Source: a bacterium
Lineage (GTDB): Bacteria > Patescibacteriota > Patescibacteriia > S139-126 > S139-133
Direction of reading: 5' to 3'
Length of the DNA stretch: 11,118 nt
Assembly (NCBI GenBank): GCA_030429785.1
Contig: JAUIEQ010000016.1
Span: 1 to 11,118, forward strand
This document shows, piece by piece, positions 1 through 6,348 of the stretch. The position numbers and the translations under genes are program-made. Numbering within the stretch: the first letter of the stretch is position 1; each line of letters starts with the position of its first letter. A model generated the notes under the pieces. The model did not search any database, had not been told where the DNA came from, and saw nothing but the letters and a program-made list of their open reading frames with translations.

Positions 1-849
1 GGAGGAGGTGGGCATACGCGGTACATCTTGGGGAGGACGGGGCCCGACGGAGGGGTGTTAGGTATTGACCGTGACAGCGAAGCAATTGCCGTTGCACGTC
101 AGTACTTAGCGTCATATCTAGATCGAGTGACGTTTGTACATGACAGTTATACAAATATACGCGAACTAGTTGCGTCACATGGTATCTCTCGCATAGATGG
201 AATATTGTGCGACCTGGGTTTGTCATCAATGCAACTTGATGACCATGATCGTGGCTTTTCCTTCCATAGTCCTGATCGGCTTGATATGCGTTTTGATCAG
301 CGTAATGGTCAAACAGCTCATGATATATTGATGACTTGGTCGGTGCAGCAGTTGGTAGCGATATTTCGTGATTATGCTGATGAGCGACTGGCAGGACCTA
401 TTGCCAAAAGTATTGTTGCACGGCGTGCAGATGAAGAGATTACCGGAGCAGTATTGGCTGACATCTGTACATCAATATATAGACGCCGATATACAAAAGC
501 ATCATCTACACATCCTGGTACGCGTGTATGGCAAGCTTTGAGAATTGCGGTGAATGAGGAGCTGGATCAGTTGCGTTCGTTTATATTTGATGCAGTTGAT
601 CTCCTACGACCTGGTGGTCGATTGGCAATGATTACGTTCCACTCTCTGGAAGACAGGATCGTCAAGCAAGCTTTTAAAACAATGGTTACCGATTGCGTAT
701 GCCCAGTTGATTTCCCGGTTTGCAGATGTGATCATCGAGCAACTGTCAACCTCATCACGCGTTCAGGAGTGAAGCCAAGCATGGAAGAAGTTACACAAAA
801 CCCACGATCACGGAGTGCATTACTTCGTGTAGTTGAAAAAAAATATTAA
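1..849 (+). CDS. rsmH: RsmH, 16S rRNA m4C1402 methyltransferase (5' partial)
   Basis: SAM-dependent N4-methyltransferase of 16S rRNA C1402 (MraW/RsmH family), a cytoplasmic enzyme normally first or second in the dcw cluster. The frame is open from base 1 and begins inside the SAM-binding motif (GGGGHTRYIL, then GIDRD). The TTG at 28 is therefore not the start; roughly 30 N-terminal residues lie outside the window. Further family signatures follow in order: the DGILCDLGLSSMQLDD block, RGFSF, LDMRFD, the HPGTR-QALRI-VNEEL block, the FHSLEDRIVK motif, and the C-terminal NPRSRSALLRV. HPGTR replaces the more usual HPATR. The visible part is 282 residues, against about 300-315 for a full protein. 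The stop lies 19 bases before the ftsL ATG, consistent with one operon. Identification is firm; only the N-terminus and the promoter are unseen. Confidence 0.96.
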   Translation, partial: GGGGHTRYILGRTGPDGGVLGIDRDSEAIAVARQYLASYLDRVTFVHDSYTNIRELVASHGISRIDGILCDLGLSSMQLDDHDRGFSFHSPDRLDMRFDQRNGQTAHDILMTWSVQQLVAIFRDYADERLAGPIAKSIVARRADEEITGAVLADICTSIYRRRYTKASSTHPGTRVWQALRIAVNEELDQLRSFIFDAVDLLRPGGRLAMITFHSLEDRIVKQAFKTMVTDCVCPVDFPVCRCDHRATVNLITRSGVKPSMEEVTQNPRSRSALLRVVEKKY

Positions 850-868
850 AAACATAACTAAAACAAAT

Positions 869-1198
869 ATGAATACAAAAACAATCGCAACAACAGCGCA
901 TCTGATGACTATGCCGACAACCGCTCGAGTGCTCGCAGCATCGTTGCTGCTGATTGGTGTTATTGCCGCATATTTATTTATGATCAACTCAACAACTGAG
1001 CTTGGCGTGCGGATGGCTTCGCTTGAAGAACAGTATGATCAAGCAACTGAATATAATCGTGATATGCAACTTACTGCAGCAAGATATCAGAGCATTGCGC
1101 ATTTGCAAGATCGACTCCATGTATTACCATTATCAGAAGTTGTTGATTTGGAGTATGTGGTTGTTGAAGCTCAAGGAGAAGTTGTGGCAAAGCGGTAG
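869..1198 (+). CDS. ftsL: FtsL-like septum protein
   Basis: Small bitopic protein of 109 residues placed exactly where ftsL sits, between rsmH and the division PBP. It has a short basic/Thr-rich N-terminal tail (1-20), one membrane segment (about 21-39, VLAASLLLIGVIAAYLFMIN) and a polar, helix-prone periplasmic stretch (about 44-82, with the LEEQYDQATEYNRDMQL pattern) expected to form a coiled coil. It ends in a Val-rich tail. In characterised bacteria FtsL pairs with FtsB/DivIC and activates FtsW-FtsI. FtsL is poorly conserved, so the call rests on size, topology and position, not on residue motifs. The ATG at 869 is chosen as the first ATG clear of rsmH; ATGs at 905 and 911 would only shorten the cytoplasmic tail, and a TTG at 833 inside rsmH is less likely. 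No Shine-Dalgarno sequence is visible at any of them. Confidence 0.8.
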   Translation: MNTKTIATTAHLMTMPTTARVLAASLLLIGVIAAYLFMINSTTELGVRMASLEEQYDQATEYNRDMQLTAARYQSIAHLQDRLHVLPLSEVVDLEYVVVEAQGEVVAKR

Positions 1199-1218
1199 TT
1201 TTATTAACGCTATTTACC

Positions 1219-3087
1219 ATGGTTCGTGGTACTCAACGACGAAAACACAACCGATCGCCACATCGTATTACAGCCGTCAGTACAGTTTTTGTGCTGATGG
1301 GCTTTTTGGTTGTAGGGCGACTCTTTTTTTTACAGGTAATCAAATACCCGGTTTACAATGCAAAAGCCTCGGGACAACATGAGCTGCTCGAGGATTTGTT
1401 GCCGCACCGTGGTGAAGTTTTTGCGCGAACTGAGAACGGATTGTATCCATTGGTAGTAAATAGAGAGCTGTATACAGTTTTTGCTGTGCCGTCTGAAATT
1501 AGCGACCCAGTTACAGCTGCAGACACGCTCTGGCCATGGGTTCAGAATATTCATGCAAAGCTTGCTGAGTTCGATGCACAATATCTTGATGAAGACGAGT
1601 TAGTAGAAGTACATGTGACGTCAACAGAGGTTGTGACGATTGATGCAGCGGCTGTTGATGCGTCCGTGGTTAATGAGGAGCCAGTAGTTGACCCAGGGTA
1701 TGAAGCGCTTGTTACTGCTTTGAGCAAGCATGATGATCCGTATGAGCCGATTCTGAATGGTATTCAAAAAGAAGATCTGCAGGTATTGCAATCATTGAAT
1801 ATTCCAGGAATTCACTGGAATGCAAGTCCGTCTCGTTATTATCCAGAAGGACCTATTGGTAGTCATACACTGGGTTTTTTTAGTAGCTTGTCTGATGTTA
1901 AGACAGGTCAGTATGGTATTGAGGGTTATTGGAATGAGGAATTGCAAGGGGAGCAAGGAAAGCTTAGAACAGAGAAAGATGCTTCAGGTAGATTGATTTC
2001 GACCGCACCTCGTAGTCTTAATCGAGCTGAAAATGGAGCTGACTTGGTGCTGACTATTGATCCTGATATTCAGTACACAGCGTGTGTTACGCTGAATGAA
2101 TATGTGGAGCGTTTTAATGCAGAAGGGGGATCGGTTGTTATACTTGATCCAGATAATGGTGCTGTGTTAGCATTGTGCGGCAGTCCAAATTTTGACCCAA
2201 ATTATTACAACAGAGTTCCCTCAATAGATATATACCGACATCCCGCAATAGCGTATAGTTATGAACCTGGTTCGATTATGAAGCCTATCACCATGGCAGC
2301 AGGACTTGATAGTGGCGCAATTACTCCGTTGAGTGAGTATTTTGATGAAGGTGAGTATAGTATTAGTGGGTATACAATCAAAAACTCTGACTTGGAAAGT
2401 CATGGTACTCAAAATATGACCAATGTGCTTGAGTTATCGCTTAATACGGGTGTAATATATGTTGCTGAAGAAGTTGGTCAAAAGCTGTTTAAAAAATATT
2501 TTGAAGCCTTTGGCTTTGGAGAAACAACAGGCATCGCACTGTCTGGTGAAGTAGCTGGAACAATTGCGTCGCTTGATAAGGATAGTTTCTTATATACCGC
2601 CACAGCTTCTTTTGGGCAAGGTATTACTGTAACTCCGCTGCAAATGGCAGCAGCGTTTGCTGCTGTTGCAAATGGCGGTACATTATATAAGCCGTATATT
2701 GTAGATGCGCGTATTACTGAAGCAGGCGAGCAGCGCACAGAGCCACGGCCTGTTCGACAGGTTATTTCCCCGCAAGCTTCAGCAATGTTAGCTGGCATGA
2801 TGGTTTCAGTTATTGAGAATGGGCATGGAGACTTAGCATCAGTTCCTGGGTATCTTATTGCCGGAAAAACAGGTACGGCACAAGTCGCGGGTGCAGGGGG
2901 TTCCTACACTGATAAGACAATTCAGTCATTTGTCGGGTTTGGGCCAGTTGATGATCCAATATTTACAATGGTAGTAAAGCTTGATAATCCAGAAACTAAA
3001 TTCTCATCAGCTTCAGCTGCTCCATTGTTTGGTGACATTGCTGATTTCATACTCAAGTATTATCATGTACCACCAACAGAAAGATAA
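1219..3087 (+). CDS. ftsI: Class B penicillin-binding protein (FtsI/PBP3-type transpeptidase)
   Basis: Septal peptidoglycan D,D-transpeptidase, anchored in the membrane with its bulk outside. The 622 residues show a basic N-terminus (RGTQRRKHNR), one membrane anchor (about 18-41), the class B dimerisation domain (about 60-265; HRGEVFAR at 63-70, SHTLGF at 215-220, YGIEGYWNEEL at 232-242), and a complete transpeptidase domain. All three catalytic motifs are present: SxxK as SIMK (Ser352, Lys355), SxN as SLN (Ser407-Asn409) and KTG (550-552, in IAGKTGTAQ). No PASTA domain follows. Residues about 112-160 are an acidic, Val/Thr/Ala-rich stretch that looks like a low-complexity insertion. The ATG lies 20 bases after ftsL, and the stop is one base before the murF ATG, so translation of the two is probably coupled. 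FtsI versus a SpoVD-like name cannot be separated from sequence alone. Confidence 0.95.
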   Translation: MVRGTQRRKHNRSPHRITAVSTVFVLMGFLVVGRLFFLQVIKYPVYNAKASGQHELLEDLLPHRGEVFARTENGLYPLVVNRELYTVFAVPSEISDPVTAADTLWPWVQNIHAKLAEFDAQYLDEDELVEVHVTSTEVVTIDAAAVDASVVNEEPVVDPGYEALVTALSKHDDPYEPILNGIQKEDLQVLQSLNIPGIHWNASPSRYYPEGPIGSHTLGFFSSLSDVKTGQYGIEGYWNEELQGEQGKLRTEKDASGRLISTAPRSLNRAENGADLVLTIDPDIQYTACVTLNEYVERFNAEGGSVVILDPDNGAVLALCGSPNFDPNYYNRVPSIDIYRHPAIAYSYEPGSIMKPITMAAGLDSGAITPLSEYFDEGEYSISGYTIKNSDLESHGTQNMTNVLELSLNTGVIYVAEEVGQKLFKKYFEAFGFGETTGIALSGEVAGTIASLDKDSFLYTATASFGQGITVTPLQMAAAFAAVANGGTLYKPYIVDARITEAGEQRTEPRPVRQVISPQASAMLAGMMVSVIENGHGDLASVPGYLIAGKTGTAQVAGAGGSYTDKTIQSFVGFGPVDDPIFTMVVKLDNPETKFSSASAAPLFGDIADFILKYYHVPPTER

Positions 3088-3088
3088 A

Positions 3089-4387
3089 ATGCAACATATA
3101 GCACACAAATTATTGCGATACTTAGCTATCAAAACACTTGAGCGGTATACTCCTAAGATTATTGGAGTGACTGGTTCTGTAGGAAAAACATCAGGCAAGC
3201 AAGCTATGTTTGCTGTTCTTTCTGGCTCGTATCGTGTACGCGCTTCAGCTAAGAACTATAATAATGAGTATGGTGTTGCATTGACAATCTTGGGCTTTGC
3301 TTCACCAGGTAGAAGCATTAGCAAGTGGATTAAGCTTATTACTGGATCAATTCGATTGCTTATGGGTCCGCCAAGTATTTATCCGGAAATTTTGTTGTTG
3401 GAGATGGGCGCTGATCACCCAGGTGATATTTCGTATTTAACTGATATGGCGCCATGTTCAGTAGGAGTTATAACAGCTGTGTCAGCTGTGCATATGGAAT
3501 ATTTTAAAACAGTTAAAGGTGTATTGAAAGAAAAAAAAGTGATGATTACCCATTTGCAGAATGATGGATGGGCGCTCGTTAATGGCGATGACGAATTGTT
3601 GCAGTCAGTTCTCAAAGAGACAAAAGCTCAAGTAATTACGTATGGACTGAGTGATGAGCATACACTATCAGCTCAAGATGTTAAGTTTTCAACCACTGAA
3701 GAAAATGGGGTGGTGGCAGTCCGTGGTTTGCAAGGTAAAATCAATTATGATGGTACGGTTATTCCATTTTATTTGCCAGGCGTGTTGGCGTATCATCATG
3801 TCTATGCAGCGCTTGCTGCTGCGGCTGTAGGTATTGTATATGATATCAATCTCATTACTGTAGTCGAGCGCTTGCAGTCATTTCGACCACCAAATGGTCG
3901 CATGAAATTACTTGAAGGGTACAAACAATCTTGTATTATTGATGATACATACAACTCATCTCCCGAGGCACTTCGCTCAGCTTTGGCTGTAGCGCACGAT
4001 ATTCCAAAAAGTTCGACAGCTCGAACAATTTTAGTTCTTGGTGACATGAATGAGCTTGGAGGATCAGCTGAGTATGAGCATATTTCAGCTGGAAAAGCTG
4101 CTGCTGACATTAGTCCGGATTTATTGCTTACTTATGGCGCGCAGGCTCAGGCAATCTCAGATACAGCAATAACATCGGGAATGGACGCAGCAAATGTGAT
4201 GCATTGTGAGTCTCATGAAGTGATTATTGAGAGGCTCAAGTCGTTCCTTAGACCGCATGATGTTGTATTGGTGAAAGGTTCGCAAACTGGTATACGATTA
4301 GAAAAAGTAGTCAAAGCCTTGCTTGCGCATCCTGATACAGCTCGTCAGGTACTTGTTCGTCAAGGTCCAGAATGGCCTGATGCTTGA
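3089..4387 (+). CDS. murF: MurF-type Mur ligase (UDP-MurNAc-tripeptide--D-Ala-D-Ala ligase), short form
   Basis: Cytoplasmic ATP-dependent ligase that adds D-Ala-D-Ala to UDP-MurNAc-tripeptide. With the ATG at 3089 it has 432 residues. The P-loop GVTGSVGKTS is at 26-35, NYNNEYGVALT follows, then LEMGADHPGDISYL, the SAVHMEYF region carrying the conserved His, DDTYNSSPEALRSAL (from 285), LGDMNELG (317-324), and VKGSQTGIRLEKVV near the C-terminus. In E. coli MurF the P-loop lies after residue 100, so the N-terminal UDP-substrate domain is missing. Instead there is a short helix-like leader and an extra loop after the P-loop domain begins (SPGRSISKWIKLITGSIRLL). This short architecture is, to my knowledge, usual for CPR MurF. 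An upstream ATG at 2981, or one at 3065, would overlap ftsI; 3089 follows the ftsI stop (taa-a-ATG) and fits the domain start. It is the last gene of the first operon. Confidence 0.92.
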   Translation: MQHIAHKLLRYLAIKTLERYTPKIIGVTGSVGKTSGKQAMFAVLSGSYRVRASAKNYNNEYGVALTILGFASPGRSISKWIKLITGSIRLLMGPPSIYPEILLLEMGADHPGDISYLTDMAPCSVGVITAVSAVHMEYFKTVKGVLKEKKVMITHLQNDGWALVNGDDELLQSVLKETKAQVITYGLSDEHTLSAQDVKFSTTEENGVVAVRGLQGKINYDGTVIPFYLPGVLAYHHVYAALAAAAVGIVYDINLITVVERLQSFRPPNGRMKLLEGYKQSCIIDDTYNSSPEALRSALAVAHDIPKSSTARTILVLGDMNELGGSAEYEHISAGKAAADISPDLLLTYGAQAQAISDTAITSGMDAANVMHCESHEVIIERLKSFLRPHDVVLVKGSQTGIRLEKVVKALLAHPDTARQVLVRQGPEWPDA

Positions 4388-4405
4388 GTGTGTGAATTGA
4401 TATAT

Positions 4406-4445
4406 ACACAAAACTCCCTTGCGTTGATGCAAGGGAGTTTTGTGT
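4406..4445. terminator. Bidirectional intrinsic terminator
   Basis: A perfect 17-bp inverted repeat (ACACAAAACTCCCTTGC at 4406-4422 against its complement at 4429-4445) encloses a 6-base loop GTTGAT. The GC core CTCCCTTGC/GCAAGGGAG is flanked by AAAA on one side and TTTT on the other, so it can act in both directions. It lies 18 bases after the murF stop and 8 bases after the end of the convergent 39-codon ORF, so it probably serves both. Confidence 0.9.
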
Positions 4446-4453
4446 TACGAAGT

Positions 4454-4573
4454 TTATTCTGCAGCCGGTGCTGCTTCTTCTGGTTGGGCAGCGTCATTGT
4501 CTTGCGGCATTTCAGCTGCACATGCGCATGAGCCTGTTGTGTCTTCGCATTTTGGACATGCTTCTGTTTCCAT
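4454..4573 (-). CDS. 39-residue cysteine-bearing small protein, unknown
   Basis: Unrecognised small ORF of 39 codons on the minus strand. The N-terminal half carries four cysteines as CPKC (6-9) and CAC (16-18), a spacing suited to a metal site. The C-terminal half is Ala/Glu/Pro/Gln-rich (QPEEAAPAAE) and probably unstructured, giving an acidic protein. Support for it being a gene is its punctuation: an extended -10 (TGATATACT) begins 31-39 bases upstream of the ATG, and a strong terminator begins 8 bases after the TAA, so the whole transcript would be about 190 bases. It has no Shine-Dalgarno sequence, but most genes here lack one. It could be a zinc-ribbon-like or redox peptide; no function is assigned. 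Chance occurrence is possible because the ORF is short. Confidence 0.55.
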   Translation of the reverse strand: METEACPKCEDTTGSCACAAEMPQDNDAAQPEEAAPAAE

Positions 4574-4603
4574 ATGGATATGCTTTAAGAATAAGATACT
4601 GGC

Positions 4604-4612
4604 AGTATATCA
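4604..4612 (-). promoter_or_regulatory. Extended -10 promoter for the 39-codon ORF
   Basis: On the minus strand the sequence reads TGATATACT, a TGn extended -10 with hexamer TATACT (plus positions 4604-4609). No good -35 is visible about 17 bases upstream, only T/A-rich sequence, as expected for extended -10 promoters. Predicted start near 4597, giving a leader of about 24 bases. Confidence 0.5.
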
Positions 4613-4632
4613 TATTCATTCTTTTTTATAAA

Positions 4633-4668
4633 ACACAAAACCCTTGTAGTGTTCAAGGGTTTTGGTGT
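4633..4668 (-). terminator. Intrinsic terminator of the 33-codon ORF
   Basis: Inverted repeat AAAACCCTTG (4637-4646) against CAAGGGTTTT (4654-4663), with a 7-base loop. It is extended by ACAC/GTGT after one bulged base (4664). On the minus strand it is followed by a T-rich stretch (TTTTGTGTTTTAT). It begins 9 bases after the stop of the upstream minus-strand ORF. Its sequence resembles the 4406-4445 hairpin. Confidence 0.75.
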
Positions 4669-4677
4669 GAGTATAAT

Positions 4678-4779
4678 TTATTCTTCGTTTTCTGAGTCGC
4701 TCATATCATCCATTCCGTCATAACTATCTTCGTCTTCCTCTTCTTCATTCATATTGTATGCAACATTGATTGCAAACAT
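4678..4779 (-). CDS. 33-residue highly acidic small protein, unknown
   Basis: Unrecognised minus-strand ORF of 33 codons. A short hydrophobic start (MFAINVAYNM) is followed by a run of Glu/Asp with Ser and Gly (NEEEEDEDSYDGMDDM, ending NEE); about half the residues are acidic and none is basic. The frame extends upstream without another ATG to a stop 17 codons before. A minus-strand promoter (TTGAAA-16-TAGTAT) lies 46-73 bases upstream of the ATG, and a hairpin terminator begins 9 bases after the stop, so the unit looks deliberately transcribed. Acidic tails like this can be disordered or DNA-mimicking, but that is only a possibility. The GAA/GAC/GAT run could also be low-complexity sequence in a small RNA. 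Confidence 0.45.
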   Translation of the reverse strand: MFAINVAYNMNEEEEDEDSYDGMDDMSDSENEE

Positions 4780-4824
4780 ATTCGTTGTATTAAGTGTTAA
4801 ATGTTGCGCTTGGGCAACACATTC

Positions 4825-4852
4825 ATACTAGCAAGTGCACTGCTTTTTTCAA
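4825..4852 (-). promoter_or_regulatory. Minus-strand promoter for the 33-codon ORF
   Basis: Read on the minus strand: -35 TTGAAA (plus 4847-4852), 16-base spacer, -10 TAGTAT (plus 4825-4830). Predicted start near 4817, leaving a leader of about 38 bases before the ATG at 4779. Confidence 0.5.
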
Positions 4853-4965
4853 TCTATTCAGGTGGATAGTTTGTTGATATTTTTTTTGACAAAAAATAAA
4901 ATCATTGATCTATTTTTTTCAAAAAAATTACACCAATAACGTAGTATAATTTCGTGCATACACTA
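4853..4965. other. AT-rich intergenic stretch downstream of the tRNA pair
   Basis: No gene is visible here. The stretch holds two A/T-only mirror repeats that could fold as weak hairpins: TTTTTTTCAAAAAAA (4913-4927) and ATTTTTTTTGACAAAAAAT around 4879-4897. Placed after the tRNA genes on the minus strand they may end tRNA transcription, but neither has a GC stem. Confidence 0.3.
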
Positions 4966-5040
4966 TGGTACCGCGTAGGGGACTCGAACCCCTGTTACCA
5001 GGATGAGAACCTGGCGTCCTAACCCCTAGACGAACGCGGC
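4966..5040 (-). tRNA. tRNA-Glu (anticodon CTC)
   Basis: A complete 75-base cloverleaf on the minus strand. Acceptor arm GCCGCGT/ACGCGGT, D arm GTCTAGGGGTTAGGAC, anticodon arm CCAGG-TTCTCAT-CCTGG (CTC at 34-36), variable region TAAC, T arm AGGGG-TTCGAGT-CCCCT, discriminator A73 and an encoded CCA (plus 4966-4968). The D arm and the TAAC-T arm match typical bacterial tRNA-Glu closely. The first acceptor pair is G1-U72, a wobble, where most tRNA-Glu have G1-C72. It is second in a tandem pair, 25 bases after tRNA-Gln, and probably co-transcribed with it. Confidence 0.95.
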
Positions 5041-5065
5041 ATGGGATGAAGTGTGATAGTGGTGG

Positions 5066-5139
5066 TGGCTCGGAGGCAGGGACTCGAACCCCGATAGCCA
5101 GGACCAGAACCTGGAGTCCTACCATTAGACGACCTCCGA
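5066..5139 (-). tRNA. tRNA-Gln (anticodon CTG)
   Basis: A complete 74-base cloverleaf on the minus strand. Acceptor TCGGAGG/CCTCCGA (U1-A72), D arm GTCTAATGGTAGGAC, anticodon arm CCAGG-TTCTGGT-CCTGG (CTG at 34-36), variable CTAT, T arm CGGGG-TTCGAGT-CCCTG, discriminator G73 and an encoded CCA (plus 5066-5068). The U1-A72 pair is the known mark by which GatCAB recognises tRNA-Gln. It shares the anticodon stem and most of the D and T arms with the neighbouring tRNA-Glu. Confidence 0.95.
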
Positions 5140-5184
5140 ATGGGTGTTATTGTATCAATGCATTGCGTGTAAATAAACATGACT

Positions 5185-5212
5185 AGTATACATGAGTAGA
5201 CAGAATAGTCAA
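5185..5212 (-). promoter_or_regulatory. Promoter of the tRNA-Gln/tRNA-Glu pair
   Basis: Read on the minus strand: -35 TTGACT (plus 5207-5212), 16-base spacer, -10 TATACT (plus 5185-5190). Start predicted near 5178, about 40 bases before the tRNA-Gln 5' end. It is the best-matching minus-strand promoter in the island. Confidence 0.7.
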
Positions 5213-5255
5213 TGAATATGCACAGCGTAACTAGTTTTATAAACTATGATTTTTT

Positions 5256-5264
5256 TGGTATACT
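5256..5264 (+). promoter_or_regulatory. Extended -10 promoter for the DUF389-murG-murC-murB operon
   Basis: TGGTATACT is an extended -10 with hexamer TATACT at 5259-5264; only a weak -35 (TTTATA, 5236-5241) lies 17 bases upstream. Predicted start near 5271, so the ATG at 5275 would be nearly leaderless and the ATG at 5281 would have about 10 bases of leader. An alternative upstream promoter, TTGCGT (5164-5169) with an 18-base spacer and TATACA (5188-5193), would instead allow the ATG at 5212. Confidence 0.5.
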
Positions 5265-5274
5265 GGTTAGTAAC

Positions 5275-6348
5275 ATGAGTATGAAAAAAGTTCCAGAAAT
5301 AAAAATCAATAAATACTTGTCTTTTTTTCGTATCGCGCAAGAGCGACAAAAACGAGTCTATGACGAAATTCGTGAAAATGCCAAAGCGGATTTTGATTTT
5401 TTTATCCGGTTGATTTTTTCAACCATCATCATTGCGCTCGGATTAGTGATTAACTCATCGTCAGTTGTGATTGGTGGAATGTTGATTGCGCCATTGGTAT
5501 GGCCGATTTTGGCAGTGGCGCTTGCGATCGTGAAAGGTCGTTCCATTCTACTCGGACAAGCAGCTATGGCTGTTGTTAAGTCATCATTGTTAATTTTGCT
5601 GGTTAGTATTATTTTGGGGTTGTTGATTCCAAATTTTTCATTAGAGAGTCAAGAGATTTTGTCTCGGACCCAGCCGCAGTTGTATGAATTATTTATAGCA
5701 TTGGCATCAGGGTTTATTGGTGCGTTTGTTATTTCATATCCTCGACTTGGTGAGGCAATGGCAGGCGTTGCAGTTGCAGCGGCATTGGTTCCACCGTTGT
5801 CGACGGTGGGATTATTGATAGCGGACAAAGATTTGGCTGGCGCAGGTGGTGCAATGTTGTTGTACGTATCTAATTTGATTGCTATTACAGTGGCAGCAAC
5901 AGTATTGTTTTTTTTGATGCGGTTTACTGGACCATCTACTGAAGAGGCACAAGCAGTGCAAAAGAGTAATATACGATGGTCGTTAATTTTTTTGGGAGTT
6001 ATTTTGATTCCGTTGATTTTAATAACATCTGACACAGTTCGTGCACAACGACAGCATCGATTGGTGGAGCAGGTTGTGACGGCTAAGGTAGACAACATCG
6101 ACTTGCTTTCAATTGACTCAGTTCAGGAAGGTGGTGTGATTGTGATTGAAGTCACTATGCGATCTCCCCAAAATATTTACACATACCAAGTTGAGGAGCT
6201 GACAAATATTTTATCTGAAGAACTTGGCGAATCAGTACTGCTCAAAATTTCAGTTATTCCAGTCATTGAGGCAGGGAAACTAGTGCCGTCTCAGGATGCT
6301 ATTCTGAATGATTTGCAAGAAGCGACGAATGGTTCATTTTTGCGTTAA
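5275..6348 (+). CDS. DUF389 family integral membrane protein
   Basis: A hydrophobic protein of 357 residues of the DUF389 family (TIGR00271-like), whose function is not established. A charged N-terminal helix (1-43, RIAQERQKRVYDEIRENAKADFDFF) precedes about six or seven membrane segments: near 44-60, 63-87, 101-119, 138-156, 160-182, 192-215 and 233-252. The family signatures are SSSVVIGGMLIAPLVWPIL (61-79) and AALVPPLSTVGL (169-180). A soluble C-terminal domain of about 100 residues follows, beginning after RAQRQHR. The ATG at 5275 is preferred because an extended -10 lies just upstream, inside the longer frame that opens at ATG 5212; ATG 5281 is also possible. The stop is 12 bases before murG. 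The gene occupies the place where mraY, murD or ftsW would be expected, but nothing in the sequence shows a cell-wall role. Confidence 0.9.
   Translation: MSMKKVPEIKINKYLSFFRIAQERQKRVYDEIRENAKADFDFFIRLIFSTIIIALGLVINSSSVVIGGMLIAPLVWPILAVALAIVKGRSILLGQAAMAVVKSSLLILLVSIILGLLIPNFSLESQEILSRTQPQLYELFIALASGFIGAFVISYPRLGEAMAGVAVAAALVPPLSTVGLLIADKDLAGAGGAMLLYVSNLIAITVAATVLFFLMRFTGPSTEEAQAVQKSNIRWSLIFLGVILIPLILITSDTVRAQRQHRLVEQVVTAKVDNIDLLSIDSVQEGGVIVIEVTMRSPQNIYTYQVEELTNILSEELGESVLLKISVIPVIEAGKLVPSQDAILNDLQEATNGSFLR

Noticed and set aside
1002..1382. 126-codon plus-strand frame overlapping ftsL and ftsI
   Set aside because: It overlaps two well-supported genes in another frame and its translation has no domain-like pattern; it is a shadow.
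2981..3088. Longer murF start inside ftsI
   Set aside because: It would overlap the coding end of ftsI by over 100 bases, and the extra residues have no Mur ligase match; the ATG at 3089 directly follows the ftsI stop.
4440..4695. Plus-strand frames of 63 and 75 codons
   Set aside because: They run through the two terminator hairpins and lie opposite the better-punctuated minus-strand 39-codon ORF; no promoter or RBS on the plus strand.
4945..4950. Plus-strand TATAAT (and minus-strand TATACT at 4943-4948)
   Set aside because: The plus strand leads only into the antisense side of the tRNAs, and neither reading has a -35 or TGn; a chance match in AT-rich sequence is more likely.
4928..5125. 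65-codon minus-strand frame
   Set aside because: It is made from the two tRNA genes read as protein.
5649..6098. 149-codon minus-strand frame opposite DUF389
   Set aside because: A shadow of a hydrophobic gene; the antisense translation shows no family motifs and there is no promoter or SD.
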